This document shows, piece by piece, positions 19,929 to 29,499 of a DNA stretch of 64,000 nucleotides. The notes beneath the pieces were generated by a model that saw only the letters and a list, made by a program, of their open reading frames with translations, was not told the DNA's origin and did not search any database. The stretch comes from an uncultured Pseudohongiella sp. GTDB taxonomy: Bacteria > Pseudomonadota > Gammaproteobacteria > Pseudomonadales > Pseudohongiellaceae. The position numbers and the translations under genes were made by a program. Position 1 is the stretch's first letter. The number at the start of each line of letters is the position of its first letter. The DNA is taken from the NCBI GenBank assembly GCA_902537815.1, contig CACBCS010000008.1, positions 1 through 64,000 of the forward strand, given 5' to 3'.

Positions 19929-21242
19929 CTAGCGAACGCTGAGCCGGTTGGCTGCCAGCCAGTAAAAGATCAGTCCTGACCCGATAAATCCCAGACTGAA
20001 CAGCCCCTCTACCGGTCGGCTGATCAGGGTGAAACCCAGAATCCAGCCGGTGAGCAGCAGATAGAGTAAAGGCGGCAGGGGGTAAAGAAACGTTCTGTAA
20101 GGCCGCTCCAGATCGGGCTGTCGATAGCGCAGTACGAAGATGCCTGCGATGGTAACGAAACTGTTGAGCGCGAGGGTAAACCCGGAAAAAACCAGCACGG
20201 ACTCAAAGGTCGAAGAGAGGATAAACAGCAGCGCAACGGAAGACTGTATCCAGATTGCGGTGGCAGGTATTCCGCTGCGGTTCTTACGGCCCAGTATTCC
20301 GATTGCGGGATAATCCTCGCCGATAACCTGAATCACTCTCGGACCCGCCATGGTCATTGCGCTGACAGTTGAGATAAGGAGCATGGCCAGAATCAGACCA
20401 GTGAGACGACCCGCCGTCTCTCCGAAGGCCGCCTGCGCGGCGATTGCTCCTACTTCAACCTGCCCGGCGAGCAGGTCCATCGGCGCGGCGTAAAGAAAAG
20501 AAAAATTGAGCCCGAAGTAAAGCAGGGTGACAACAGCCGTGCCAGAGATCAAAATCCAGGGAAGCGTTCGCTGGGGGTCTTCGAGTTCGCTACTGAGATA
20601 AGTTGCTGCGTTCCATCCCGTGTAGGCAAAGGACACGTAGATGAGTGCCACAGCATAAGCGCCGCTGGTGATGGTTGCGAAATCGCCCTCGGCGGGCAGG
20701 AAACTCACTGGCTGTGGTGTGTCCACCGCTATCAGCGTGCCGAGGACAAAAGCGAGAATCACACCGATTTTCAGAAGGGTAAAAATTACCTGGGTGCCGC
20801 TGCTGTTTTTGTGATTGGTGGCGTGGACTCCTGTCAGCAGAATGAGAAGGGCTGCTGCAAGAAGCTTCTGAAAGTTTTCACTCAGGCCTTCCGGAAAGAT
20901 AGAAGACGCGTAAGCGGCAAACGTCATCGCAGCCAGCGCGACCGGTCCGGAAAAACCCACTGTCGAAGAAACCCAGCCCGACACAAAGCCTGCAGCGGGA
21001 TGATAAATTCGGCTGAGCAGGTTGTATTCTCCACCGGAGCGGGGCAGGGCGGCACCGAGTTCGCCGTAGGTCATGGCCCCACACAGGGCAGCCACGCCAC
21101 CAATCGCCCAGAGGGCAAGCAGAGCAAAGCCAGAGCGGATATCAAGCAGTTGAAAACCAAGACTGGTGAAGACACCGGTCCCTACCATATTGGCGATGAC
21201 AACCGCGGTGAGGGTAGGGAATCTGAACTTATCTGAAGCCAT
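19929..21242 (-). CDS. APC family amino-acid permease
   Basis: MASDKFRFPTLTAVVIANMVGTGVFTSLGFQLLDIRSGFALLALWAIGGVAALCGAMTYGELGAALPRSGGEYNLLSR; multiple TMs; the longer ORF start overlaps the upstream MBL gene and is unlikely. Confidence 0.9.
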   Translation of the reverse strand: MASDKFRFPTLTAVVIANMVGTGVFTSLGFQLLDIRSGFALLALWAIGGVAALCGAMTYGELGAALPRSGGEYNLLSRIYHPAAGFVSGWVSSTVGFSGPVALAAMTFAAYASSIFPEGLSENFQKLLAAALLILLTGVHATNHKNSSGTQVIFTLLKIGVILAFVLGTLIAVDTPQPVSFLPAEGDFATITSGAYAVALIYVSFAYTGWNAATYLSSELEDPQRTLPWILISGTAVVTLLYFGLNFSFLYAAPMDLLAGQVEVGAIAAQAAFGETAGRLTGLILAMLLISTVSAMTMAGPRVIQVIGEDYPAIGILGRKNRSGIPATAIWIQSSVALLFILSSTFESVLVFSGFTLALNSFVTIAGIFVLRYRQPDLERPYRTFLYPLPPLLYLLLTGWILGFTLISRPVEGLFSLGFIGSGLIFYWLAANRLSVR

Positions 21243-21243
21243 A

Positions 21244-22065
21244 TCAGTTGATACGGCGGGTCTCGCCGGGCACCATGAATAGATCTGCTCCGCGCAGCGG
21301 TCGTGGTCTCTGCATCGGATCTCCGGGGATCGTTCTGGGCACATGGATTCCGACATTTCGTTTGGCGCCGACCCGGTTTTCCAGAATATTCCTTCCTTCG
21401 CGGCTGCCAAAAAACCAGTACGGAGGAAAAGCCATATTCGGAGAAACCTGACCCCAGTAATCGGAATTGCGAGCGAAATGGACGTCATTAGAGTCGGCAT
21501 CCCCCATGTGCACAACCACGCTTCGTTCGTTAAGGGTGACGCGCCAGACGATATTCTGAACGTTCAGTCGGTCGGTTGGCCACCCGGAATGGGGTATCCG
21601 AACGGCCTCGACTTTCAGCTTGTCCATCGAAAGGATGACAGGTGCATCCTGATACTCGAGGGCAACACCGTTTACCCGATCAAAAACCAGTTCTTGCATG
21701 GGGTCCGCTATGGACCGCATGGCGAGAACCGCCTGCTGAGGTGCGTAGAGCATGATGTCGGGCTGCGCGGTCAGCAGTCTGAGCATGTCGTCAGCAGAGA
21801 AATGGTCTCCGTGGAAGTGACTCACGAAAATCGCGTCGACGCCATCAAAGGGTTCGTCACCGGCAAACAGCGCCTCCCGCATCGCTTCGGGTACCAGCAG
21901 ATACTGACCATAGCTCTCCGGGTACAGCGGGTCGAACAGCACCTTGGTGTCGCCGTCTGTAACCATCACCGCTTCGTTCGCCATGTAGAACGCCTGCTGC
22001 GCGTTCGCCTGGGTCGTCAGTGTCAGGATTGACACCAAGGCGACAGCGATAGATTTCAGTTCCAC
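21244..22065 (-). CDS. MBL-fold metallo-hydrolase, exported
   Basis: DAIFVSHFHGDHFSADDMLRLL; PHSGWPTDRLNVQNIVWRV; VVHMGDADSND. Confidence 0.8.
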   Translation of the reverse strand: MELKSIAVALVSILTLTTQANAQQAFYMANEAVMVTDGDTKVLFDPLYPESYGQYLLVPEAMREALFAGDEPFDGVDAIFVSHFHGDHFSADDMLRLLTAQPDIMLYAPQQAVLAMRSIADPMQELVFDRVNGVALEYQDAPVILSMDKLKVEAVRIPHSGWPTDRLNVQNIVWRVTLNERSVVVHMGDADSNDVHFARNSDYWGQVSPNMAFPPYWFFGSREGRNILENRVGAKRNVGIHVPRTIPGDPMQRPRPLRGADLFMVPGETRRIN

Positions 22066-22071
22066 TGTTGT

Positions 22072-23079
22072 TTAATCGTCCTGATTTTGCGCTGCCAATC
22101 TCTCTTCGGCCCGGTGCCCGGACAGAATGTTATACATCCCGTAGTTGCCCTCATGACAGGCGTATTCATAAATTTTGTCGGGCGTATGGTCAAAAATAAT
22201 CTCCCGGGTGTAGGAGGAGGTGAATTGCCCCGGATCACTCGACGTCAGCTGATACTGCAGTGCGTTGTCGCTGATTCTGGTGAGACGCTCCACGTTGACT
22301 TTCCTGTCCGTTTCCGGACTGGTGCTGCTGGCATCAGAATAATTCGTTGTTTCAATGACCAGGGTGTCGCCTTCCCACCAGCCGCGTGAATCGCCGTGCC
22401 AGAGTTTTACGCCGGCCGGTGCATGGGGCTGTTCGACGATCGGGATGATGCGCGCATCGTGGGCCATTTCCTGATAGATCACCACAGTGCCCCGCGACTG
22501 TACAATCTGCCAGTAGCTGTTGTAGCCCGAGCCGAGCCGGGGCGCTCCGAATGACAGGCAGCGCTCTCCAAGCGGTCGGTCCGTCCACGAGTCGGCCGGA
22601 TGGGCCGTGCGCCATTCTCTCAGTTCCCGGGCGGCAGCAACTGCCGCTTCAGTCCGCGGAGGATATTTGCCGTTGGGAGGGTCTGTGATCTGCGAGGTAC
22701 GGCGGTGCACGGTCCGCTCCGCCATCCACTGGGAGTCGTAGTTCCCGGTAGTTGGATCGTAGGAGTTGATTTCGCCGCTAAATACGGCCTCGAGAACGGC
22801 GCCACCAAACAGCGCATCTTCTCCGGCCGCCATAATTTCGCCGATTCGGCTTTGAATGAAAGCCATGTCTTCGTCAGTCAGCAATTCCTTGTTGCCGAAG
22901 ACATCGGGTCTCTCAACTGGAGTGATGGTGTTATTTTCCCACACACCCTGCAGATCGGGATGTCCGTCGGGTGTTCGCGGGGCCTGATAGTTGGGGTCTG
23001 CCTGACCGTTTACCTGGCCGGAAATTGCTAAAAATAGCAATAAAATCAATGAGCTGCTTTTTATTATTGTGCGGGTCAT
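22072..23079 (-). CDS. Uncharacterised exported protein, 'PDLQGVW...WWEGDTLVIETTNYSD' family (paralog C)
   Basis: APRTPDGHPDLQGVWENNTITPVERP; WHGDSRGWWEGDTLVIETTNYSD; YEYACHEGNYGMYNIL. Confidence 0.75.
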   Translation of the reverse strand: MTRTIIKSSSLILLLFLAISGQVNGQADPNYQAPRTPDGHPDLQGVWENNTITPVERPDVFGNKELLTDEDMAFIQSRIGEIMAAGEDALFGGAVLEAVFSGEINSYDPTTGNYDSQWMAERTVHRRTSQITDPPNGKYPPRTEAAVAAARELREWRTAHPADSWTDRPLGERCLSFGAPRLGSGYNSYWQIVQSRGTVVIYQEMAHDARIIPIVEQPHAPAGVKLWHGDSRGWWEGDTLVIETTNYSDASSTSPETDRKVNVERLTRISDNALQYQLTSSDPGQFTSSYTREIIFDHTPDKIYEYACHEGNYGMYNILSGHRAEERLAAQNQDD

Positions 23080-23188
23080 GGGGGCTGTCCTCTACGTTCA
23101 ACCGTGGAGCTCTATCTTCAACTACTGACTGTCATTTCGCAAGCGCCCGGGTCTGCACCAGAGCCGCATTCCGAAGGGTAATTGTCGC

Positions 23189-24559
23189 TCAGTCTGCCCG
23201 GCTGGAGAGCCGTGACAGGCCGAACAGCAGGGCGCCCAGAATGATCCAGAATACAATGATCGCCCACTCCTGTGGCCAGATCAGCGCAGATGGGCTGCCG
23301 GGGAAATAGAGCGCGCCGATGGCCACTGAGAGAACCAGCGCGAGATAACCGGTGAAACTGCCCGCTGGTGCCTGATAGGGCCGCTCCAGCTCGGGTTCGT
23401 TTTTGCGCAGCGCCAGAAAGGATAAGGCAACGAAGGCATAGGCCACAACGATGCCGAGCCCGCCTGCATTTACCAGCCAAACCAGTGCCGGCCGACCGAA
23501 GAAAGGTGAAATCACAGACAGTGCCCCAATCAGCAGAATCGCATTTTTGGGGGTGTGATAGCGGGGATGGACTTCGGCCAGCGCTGCGGGGAGCATGCCC
23601 GCCTTTGCCATGGCATAGAGGGCCCGGCTGGCACCCACAATCAGAGCATTCCAGCTGGTCACGATGCCAGCCAGCCCCGTCACCAGCAGAACAGTTTCGC
23701 CTAATTTGCCGTAAATCACGCCATTGGCTTCAGCTGTCACCAGATCAGCAGCGGCGAGCGTATCGCCGTCCATGACCAGCCCCACACCAATGATGATCAG
23801 GGCATACCAGGCAATGGCCATCATCACGGACAGAATCAGAGCGGTGCCGATATCGCGGTACGGAAGATCAATTTCTTCCGCGGCCTGTGGAATGATGTCA
23901 AAGCCCACAAACATGAACGGCACCATGACCAGTACAATCGTGATACCGGTCGCTCCTTCGGCAAACAGCGGATCGAGATTGGAGATCGAGCCGGTAACGC
24001 CTGCCCCGCCGACGAAGAAAAAGCCGACGACAAGGATAAGCAGCACGACTGTGGTTTGGACGATGGCAACAAATTTGACGCCGATGACATTCAGCGTGGT
24101 CATAATGATGGCGCCGGCGATACCGGTAGCTACCCAGGTGGCATAAACATCCCAACCCGCAACAGTCCACAGATAGCCGATGTCCAGCCCGGGCACCAGC
24201 GAGTCCATGACCGTCGGCAGAGCAACCGCTTCAAAAGCGATAACAGACATGTAGCCCAGGATGATTGCCCAGGTGCAAATAAACGAAGCCCGATAGCCGA
24301 GGGCTCTTTCGCTGTAGACATGCTCGCCGCCTGCGTAGGGTAGTGCGGACGACAGTTCTGCATACGTCAGGCCGACCACTGCAATGGCGCCACCGCCAAG
24401 CAGGAACGCGGTGATGGCACCAAGAACACCCGCGGAAGTGATCCAGGTGCCGGTGAGGACCACCCAACTCCAGCCAATCATTGCGCCAAAGGCCAGTGCG
24501 ACCACGTCCCGCCTGCCTAGAACGCGAAGAAAACTCGATTGTTGAGAACTGTCAGGCAT
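23189..24559 (-). CDS. APC family amino-acid permease
   Basis: LGRRDVVALAFGAMIGWSWVVLTGTWI; GLTYAELSSALPYAGGEHVYSERALGYRASFICTW; repeated TMs. Confidence 0.9.
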   Translation of the reverse strand: MPDSSQQSSFLRVLGRRDVVALAFGAMIGWSWVVLTGTWITSAGVLGAITAFLLGGGAIAVVGLTYAELSSALPYAGGEHVYSERALGYRASFICTWAIILGYMSVIAFEAVALPTVMDSLVPGLDIGYLWTVAGWDVYATWVATGIAGAIIMTTLNVIGVKFVAIVQTTVVLLILVVGFFFVGGAGVTGSISNLDPLFAEGATGITIVLVMVPFMFVGFDIIPQAAEEIDLPYRDIGTALILSVMMAIAWYALIIIGVGLVMDGDTLAAADLVTAEANGVIYGKLGETVLLVTGLAGIVTSWNALIVGASRALYAMAKAGMLPAALAEVHPRYHTPKNAILLIGALSVISPFFGRPALVWLVNAGGLGIVVAYAFVALSFLALRKNEPELERPYQAPAGSFTGYLALVLSVAIGALYFPGSPSALIWPQEWAIIVFWIILGALLFGLSRLSSRAD

Positions 24560-24766
24560 AAAACTGTTTCCGGATTCTTGTCGTTTTTGTTTGTGGACCG
24601 GTCGGTAATAGTCTAGTCTTGGCCGCGCTCAGCGGGAGGCAGCACAAGAAGCACAAGGCGGCAGATTCGGGCGAAAACGCGCGACTCGCCCTTCATTGTC
24701 TGGCGGGCCGCATTGTTTGACTCAACCGTTTGTCAGTAAACCAATAACGCGAGGTTTTTACCAGCA

Positions 24767-25042
24767 ATGAGACTGATCTCCTTTTTCCTGATGGCTATGG
24801 CGCTTGTTGCCTGCGAAGTGGACACCACCCCTCGGTTTGAACGGATGAGCTTCGAGGAACTGGCGGAATACAACCGGGGCAAGCCGCTCAGTCAGATGAT
24901 TGTATGCGATGATGAAAACCGCTCTTTCAGCCGGGTCCGCCGGCGTCGCTGTATGACGGTGGAGGCGCGGTACGGATCCCGGGAACAGATCGGGCAACTC
25001 GGTGTGCTGAACTCCATTCCCGGCTATTCGGGCGTCGAATAA
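24767..25042 (+). CDS. Small putative lipoprotein
   Basis: 91 aa; lipobox-like ALVAC after a short hydrophobic leader. Confidence 0.55.
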   Translation: MRLISFFLMAMALVACEVDTTPRFERMSFEELAEYNRGKPLSQMIVCDDENRSFSRVRRRRCMTVEARYGSREQIGQLGVLNSIPGYSGVE

Positions 25043-25179
25043 GCCGTACCTTCTTTCTTCCTACCTTCCTTCCTTGTCCTGCGCCGCGCCCGGGTGTGGT
25101 ACTGGCGGGCCTGAACCGTTCCGGACCGGCAGTGCTGACAGGCTGAAAAGATCTGTCTTCAGGTTTAGGGCACTGTGCG

Positions 25180-26850
25180 CTACGGCGAGTCTCGGTCGTA
25201 GACCAGCGAACCCCCTATCCAGGTTTTTTCGACGTCCACCTCCATAATGCGTTCCGGATCAATAGACAGCAGATCTTCTGACAGCAATACCATGTCGGCA
25301 AACTTTCCGACCTCCAGCGTGCCTTTTTTGTATTCTTCAAAGTTGAGGTAGGCTCCCAGCGCCGTGTAGGCGCGGATGGCTTCTTCCATGGAGATGGCTT
25401 CGTCCGCTCCGTACACGGTGCCAGTCATCCCTTTGCGGGTTACGGCGGCGTAAATACCCACCAGCGGTCCGATCGGCAGGATATCGCTGGAAATGGCGAC
25501 GGTTATTCCATGATCCATCGGGCCGCGCAGTGGGTTGTTGTGCTGCAGTCTCCAGCCATCGAGGTTTTCGGCGTAGCGCCCTTCCAGGGTATAGGTGAAA
25601 TTCGGCTGTTGGGTAATGTGAATGGCATGCTCTGCCATCAGTTCCATCGTCAGCTCCGGCGGTCTCATGGAGAAGTGGTTCAGGTAGTGGCGGTGATCCT
25701 CCAGCGGGTTACGTTCCAGAGCATCGGCCAGCGTATTGACCACCAGTACGATGGCCGCATCGCCAATGGCGTGGATGCCCATCTGGTAGCCGGCATCATG
25801 AATTTCATTGAGGTGGGCAACCAGTTCGCCCTCCGGCATGTTGAGATAACCCCGATATTCGCCCTGATTGACGTAGGGCTCGAGGGTATAGGCAGCCGGT
25901 CCGGTGAAACCGCCGTCAGCGAAGACCTTGATTGGACCGGGTTTCAGAAAGTCGTTGCCCTCCCCGACCCGTGCGTTGAGCGCATTGATGGCATCAGGGT
26001 CATACCACTGGAACTGGAGTGCCGATCGCGGCAGCGCCAGCGCGTTATTCTGATAGAGGTCCTCGAACATCTCGTAGTCATCGACGGTTTTTGAGGCATC
26101 CGTGATTGAGGTGATGCCTTTGGCCAGCAGCGCATTAAGGTTCACTTCCAGACTGGCGATGATTTCTTCATAAGTGGAATCTGGTACCAGTCTTCCAACA
26201 ATGCTCTGGCGCTCCCTGATGACGCCATTCAGCTGTCCGTCTTCTCCCACTTCAATCACGCCGCCTTCGGGCTGCTGGGTGTCCAGAGTAATTTCCGCAA
26301 GCTGCAGTGCCAACGAGTTGGTTACTGCGCTATGCCCTCCTGCCCGGGTGAGAATGACCGGATTATTCGGAGCCACTGCATCCAGATCGACGCGCAGCGG
26401 GCGTCTCCCTTCATCGAGTTCGTCTTCGGACCAGCCATAGCCGGTGATCCATTCGCCTTCGCCAATCTCTTCGATTTTGGCCGTGATGAGCTGTTGGATT
26501 TCTTCAATGGAGGTGACTTCGCTCAGTTCGATGTAGCGCTGTGGCCGCCCGCGGATGTGTGTGTGAGAGTCGTTGAAACCGGGTATGACAAGTTTGCCGC
26601 CGAGATCAACCGTCTCTTCGGCATCAAACTGTTCAGCCAGGCTGCTATCACCGGTTGCCACGATCAACCCGTCAGTGACGACCAGGGTGTCGACCAGAGA
26701 GAAAGCTTCGTCAGCTACGAAAATTTTGCCGTTAGTCAGAATGAGATCAGCGGGACTCACGGCGCCCATTCGCTCTGACTCCTCTCCGCCGCAGGCGGCC
26801 AGAAAAATCAGAATGAAAGGTACAAAAATAGCGGTTCTCATTTTATTCAT
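25180..26850 (-). CDS. Amidohydrolase (YtcJ-like), lipoprotein
   Basis: MNKMRTAIFVPFILIFLAACGGE; VIPGFNDSHTHIRG; ADGGFTGPAAYTLEPY; IHAIGDAAI; VAISSDILPIGPL. Confidence 0.9.
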   Translation of the reverse strand: MNKMRTAIFVPFILIFLAACGGEESERMGAVSPADLILTNGKIFVADEAFSLVDTLVVTDGLIVATGDSSLAEQFDAEETVDLGGKLVIPGFNDSHTHIRGRPQRYIELSEVTSIEEIQQLITAKIEEIGEGEWITGYGWSEDELDEGRRPLRVDLDAVAPNNPVILTRAGGHSAVTNSLALQLAEITLDTQQPEGGVIEVGEDGQLNGVIRERQSIVGRLVPDSTYEEIIASLEVNLNALLAKGITSITDASKTVDDYEMFEDLYQNNALALPRSALQFQWYDPDAINALNARVGEGNDFLKPGPIKVFADGGFTGPAAYTLEPYVNQGEYRGYLNMPEGELVAHLNEIHDAGYQMGIHAIGDAAIVLVVNTLADALERNPLEDHRHYLNHFSMRPPELTMELMAEHAIHITQQPNFTYTLEGRYAENLDGWRLQHNNPLRGPMDHGITVAISSDILPIGPLVGIYAAVTRKGMTGTVYGADEAISMEEAIRAYTALGAYLNFEEYKKGTLEVGKFADMVLLSEDLLSIDPERIMEVDVEKTWIGGSLVYDRDSP

Positions 26851-26878
26851 TAGCGCGGCAACCTCTCCGGTCAGTGTT

Positions 26879-28225
26879 TCAGACCAACAGTTTTTCCTTG
26901 TGCACGTAATCCAGAGTCTGACCCAGAGCCATGTCAAACATGCTGATCATCTCGTCAACCTGTTCACGGCTGATAATCAACGGGGGACAGAAGGCGATAC
27001 AGTTGCCGCTGACTGCCCTGATGAGCAAGCCGTTGTCCTGACAGTACTGTTTGGCTGTGGCGCCAACCTTGCCATCTGAGAAGCTGATTCGTTGGTCCTT
27101 GTTGGCAACCAGCTCAACCGCAGCAATCAGCCCTTTGCCGCGGACCTCACCAACCAGCGGGTGGCTTGCGTACTGTCGCAGACGGTTTTGCATATAGGCG
27201 CCGACCTGAGCGGCATGTTCAAACAGCTGCTCCCTTTGATAAATTTCCAGAGCTTTAAGCGCCGCCGCTGCCGCAACCGGATGACCTGTATAGGTATAAC
27301 CGTGGCCGAAAATGCCGAGTTGATTGCTGGGTTCGCGCATCGCTTCATACATGAAGCCGGGCACCACAGCCGCACTGACCGGTATATAGGCTGCGGACAG
27401 CTGCTTTGCCAGACTCATCAGATCAGGTTTGATGCCCATGGTGTTGGAGCCAAAGTCATTTCCGGTCCGGCCGAATCCGCAAATTACTTCATCAGCCCAG
27501 AACAGGATGTCGTGTTTCTTCAACACCTCCTGCGCTGCGGGATAGTAATTGTCCGGAGCGACAACGACACCGGCGGCACCGCCGATAGGCTCGGCGATGA
27601 AGGCGGCGATGGTGTCGGCTCCTTCTCGCTCGATCAGCTGTTCAATCTCATTAACGAGGCGTGCGACAAATGCTGCTTCCGATTCGTCATCCTGCTGTCC
27701 GTGATAATAGTGTGGGGTGGAAACGCGCAGGATCCCGAGAGCATCGGTTGGCACATCAAAGTGCGTGTGCATGACCGGCAAGCCGGTCAGCGCCGCCGCA
27801 GCCATAGTGACGCCGTGATAGGAGCGTTCCAGCGCAATGATTTTTTTCTTCTGAGGTCTGCCCGTTACGTTGAAGTAATACCGAAGCATTTTGATCTGCG
27901 AGTCATTGGCTTCGCTGCCAGAATTGGCGAAAAACATTTTGGCGTCGCTCACCGGCACCATCTCGCTGAGCCGGTCGGCCAGGTTCATCGCGACCTGATG
28001 GGTACGTCCGCCAAACATATGGCTGTAGGGCAGCGTGCGAAGCTGTTGGGTAATCGCTTCGATCATCTCTTCGTTGCCGTAGCCGAGGGCTGCACACCAC
28101 AGGGCCGACAGACCCTCAAGGTACTGCTTGCCCTGTTTGTCGTATACATAGATACCATCGCCGCGGACGATGTTCAGTTGCTCAACCTGGGTGAGATTGG
28201 TCGTGGGATAGATAAGTGAAGTCAT
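26879..28225 (-). CDS. Class III omega-aminotransferase
   Basis: MTSLIYPTTNLTQVEQLNIVRGDGIYVYDKQGKQYLEGLSALWCAALGYGNEEMIEA; MFFANSGSEANDSQIKM; FWADEVICGFGRTG; SLAKQLSAAYIPVSAAVV. Confidence 0.92.
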   Translation of the reverse strand: MTSLIYPTTNLTQVEQLNIVRGDGIYVYDKQGKQYLEGLSALWCAALGYGNEEMIEAITQQLRTLPYSHMFGGRTHQVAMNLADRLSEMVPVSDAKMFFANSGSEANDSQIKMLRYYFNVTGRPQKKKIIALERSYHGVTMAAAALTGLPVMHTHFDVPTDALGILRVSTPHYYHGQQDDESEAAFVARLVNEIEQLIEREGADTIAAFIAEPIGGAAGVVVAPDNYYPAAQEVLKKHDILFWADEVICGFGRTGNDFGSNTMGIKPDLMSLAKQLSAAYIPVSAAVVPGFMYEAMREPSNQLGIFGHGYTYTGHPVAAAAALKALEIYQREQLFEHAAQVGAYMQNRLRQYASHPLVGEVRGKGLIAAVELVANKDQRISFSDGKVGATAKQYCQDNGLLIRAVSGNCIAFCPPLIISREQVDEMISMFDMALGQTLDYVHKEKLLV

Positions 28226-28418
28226 AGCGGCAGAATAAAACAGCACACTTGTTAATACCAGAGGGCTGAGTGCCCGGACTGAGCCACTTTCGGCACGCCG
28301 GACCGGTGTATCCGTGACGGGCCCGGGGGCGCTGATTCCGGATCGGCTTTTGCGCTTCAATTCGAGTCGGTTTTGACGCTAGACTGAAGTCCGCTGTCAG
28401 ACCGGAGAATCCGAACCA

Positions 28419-29465
28419 ATGAAATCAGGGCGAAGACACACAACAATCGAGACTTTACTGGGCGTACTGGTTTGCGGGCTGCTCGCTCACACGGGGCTGG
28501 TGCAGGCACAGCCCAATCCCTATCAGGTCGTTAATCACTGGGGAGAGTTGCCCGGCGGGCGTCCCATGGGAGTGGTTACCGGCGTGCAGCCGGATCCGGA
28601 TGGCGAACACATCTGGATTGTCGAGCGATGTGGGGGCAATCAGTGTGCCGGATCGGCGCTGAACCCAATCCATAAACTGGACAGTCAGGGGCGCACGGTC
28701 AAGTCGATTGGTGCAGGTCTTTTTGCCTGGCCTCACGGATTTGATATGGACGCTGACGGAAACCTCTGGGTTACCGAGGGCGCGCCTGAGGGCGATGCCC
28801 GGGGAGAATCCGGATCGGAACTCGGGATGGGGCATCAGATCATTAAGCTGAATCAGGATGGCGAGGTGCTGATGCGTCTCGGCGAGGCGGGAGTTCCGGG
28901 TGATGATGCGGAGCATTTCAACGGGCCTGCTGCCGTGCTGATTGGGCCAACCGGGGAAATCTGGGTCGCTGATGGCCACCGTGGCGGAAATAACCGGATC
29001 ATGAAGTTTTCATCGGGTGGTGAGCTGCTATTACAGCTCGGGGGTGGCATTGAGGACACCAGCAGGGAAAGCGGCCTGTTCAATGACCCGCACGATCTGA
29101 AGATGGATTCACAAGGACGCCTGTTCGTTGCGGACCGTGGTAATAACCGCATTCAGATCTTTTCTCAGGAAGGACAGCTGCTCGATATCTGGACGCAATT
29201 CGGAAGACCGAGCGGTCTGTGGATTGACGCCGACGACACTCTCTACGTCGCCGATGGCATGTCCGGTGAGCAATGGAACCGCGGCTGGGAAAGGGGCATC
29301 CGTATCGGAGATGCCCGGACAGGATATGTCACCGAGTTCATCCCGGATTATGAAATCCCCAACGGCAGCGGAATCGAGTTTCTTGCATCAGACCGCAGCG
29401 GAAATATCTTCGCCGGTCAGGTCGGGCGGCAGCGCTTTGAGAAGTACATACGGGTCAGACCATGA
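28419..29465 (+). CDS. NHL-repeat beta-propeller, peptidyl-alpha-hydroxyglycine alpha-amidating lyase (PAL)-like, exported
   Basis: WPHGFDMDADGNLWVTEG...GHQIIKLNQDGEVLMRLGEAGVPGDDAEHFNGPAAVLIGPTGEIWVADGHRGGNNRIMKFS...FNDPHDLKMDSQGRLFVADRGNNRIQIFSQEG. Confidence 0.75.
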   Translation: MKSGRRHTTIETLLGVLVCGLLAHTGLVQAQPNPYQVVNHWGELPGGRPMGVVTGVQPDPDGEHIWIVERCGGNQCAGSALNPIHKLDSQGRTVKSIGAGLFAWPHGFDMDADGNLWVTEGAPEGDARGESGSELGMGHQIIKLNQDGEVLMRLGEAGVPGDDAEHFNGPAAVLIGPTGEIWVADGHRGGNNRIMKFSSGGELLLQLGGGIEDTSRESGLFNDPHDLKMDSQGRLFVADRGNNRIQIFSQEGQLLDIWTQFGRPSGLWIDADDTLYVADGMSGEQWNRGWERGIRIGDARTGYVTEFIPDYEIPNGSGIEFLASDRSGNIFAGQVGRQRFEKYIRVRP

Positions 29466-29499
29466 TGTCGGGCCGAACCATTGCCGAATGGGTTCTCTG

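Noticed and set aside
25048-25080. CTTC/CTTT-rich pyrimidine tract after the small lipoprotein gene
   Set aside because: Imperfect low-complexity intergenic sequence; no regular repeat unit or linked gene to suggest phase variation.
25510-26094. 194-aa plus-strand ORF opposite the amidohydrolase
   Set aside because: Antisense shadow ORF of a gene with clear catalytic motifs.
27092-28219. 375-aa plus-strand ORF opposite the class III aminotransferase
   Set aside because: Antisense shadow of a confidently recognised gene; no recognisable domain, and the translation lacks a signal or conserved motif.
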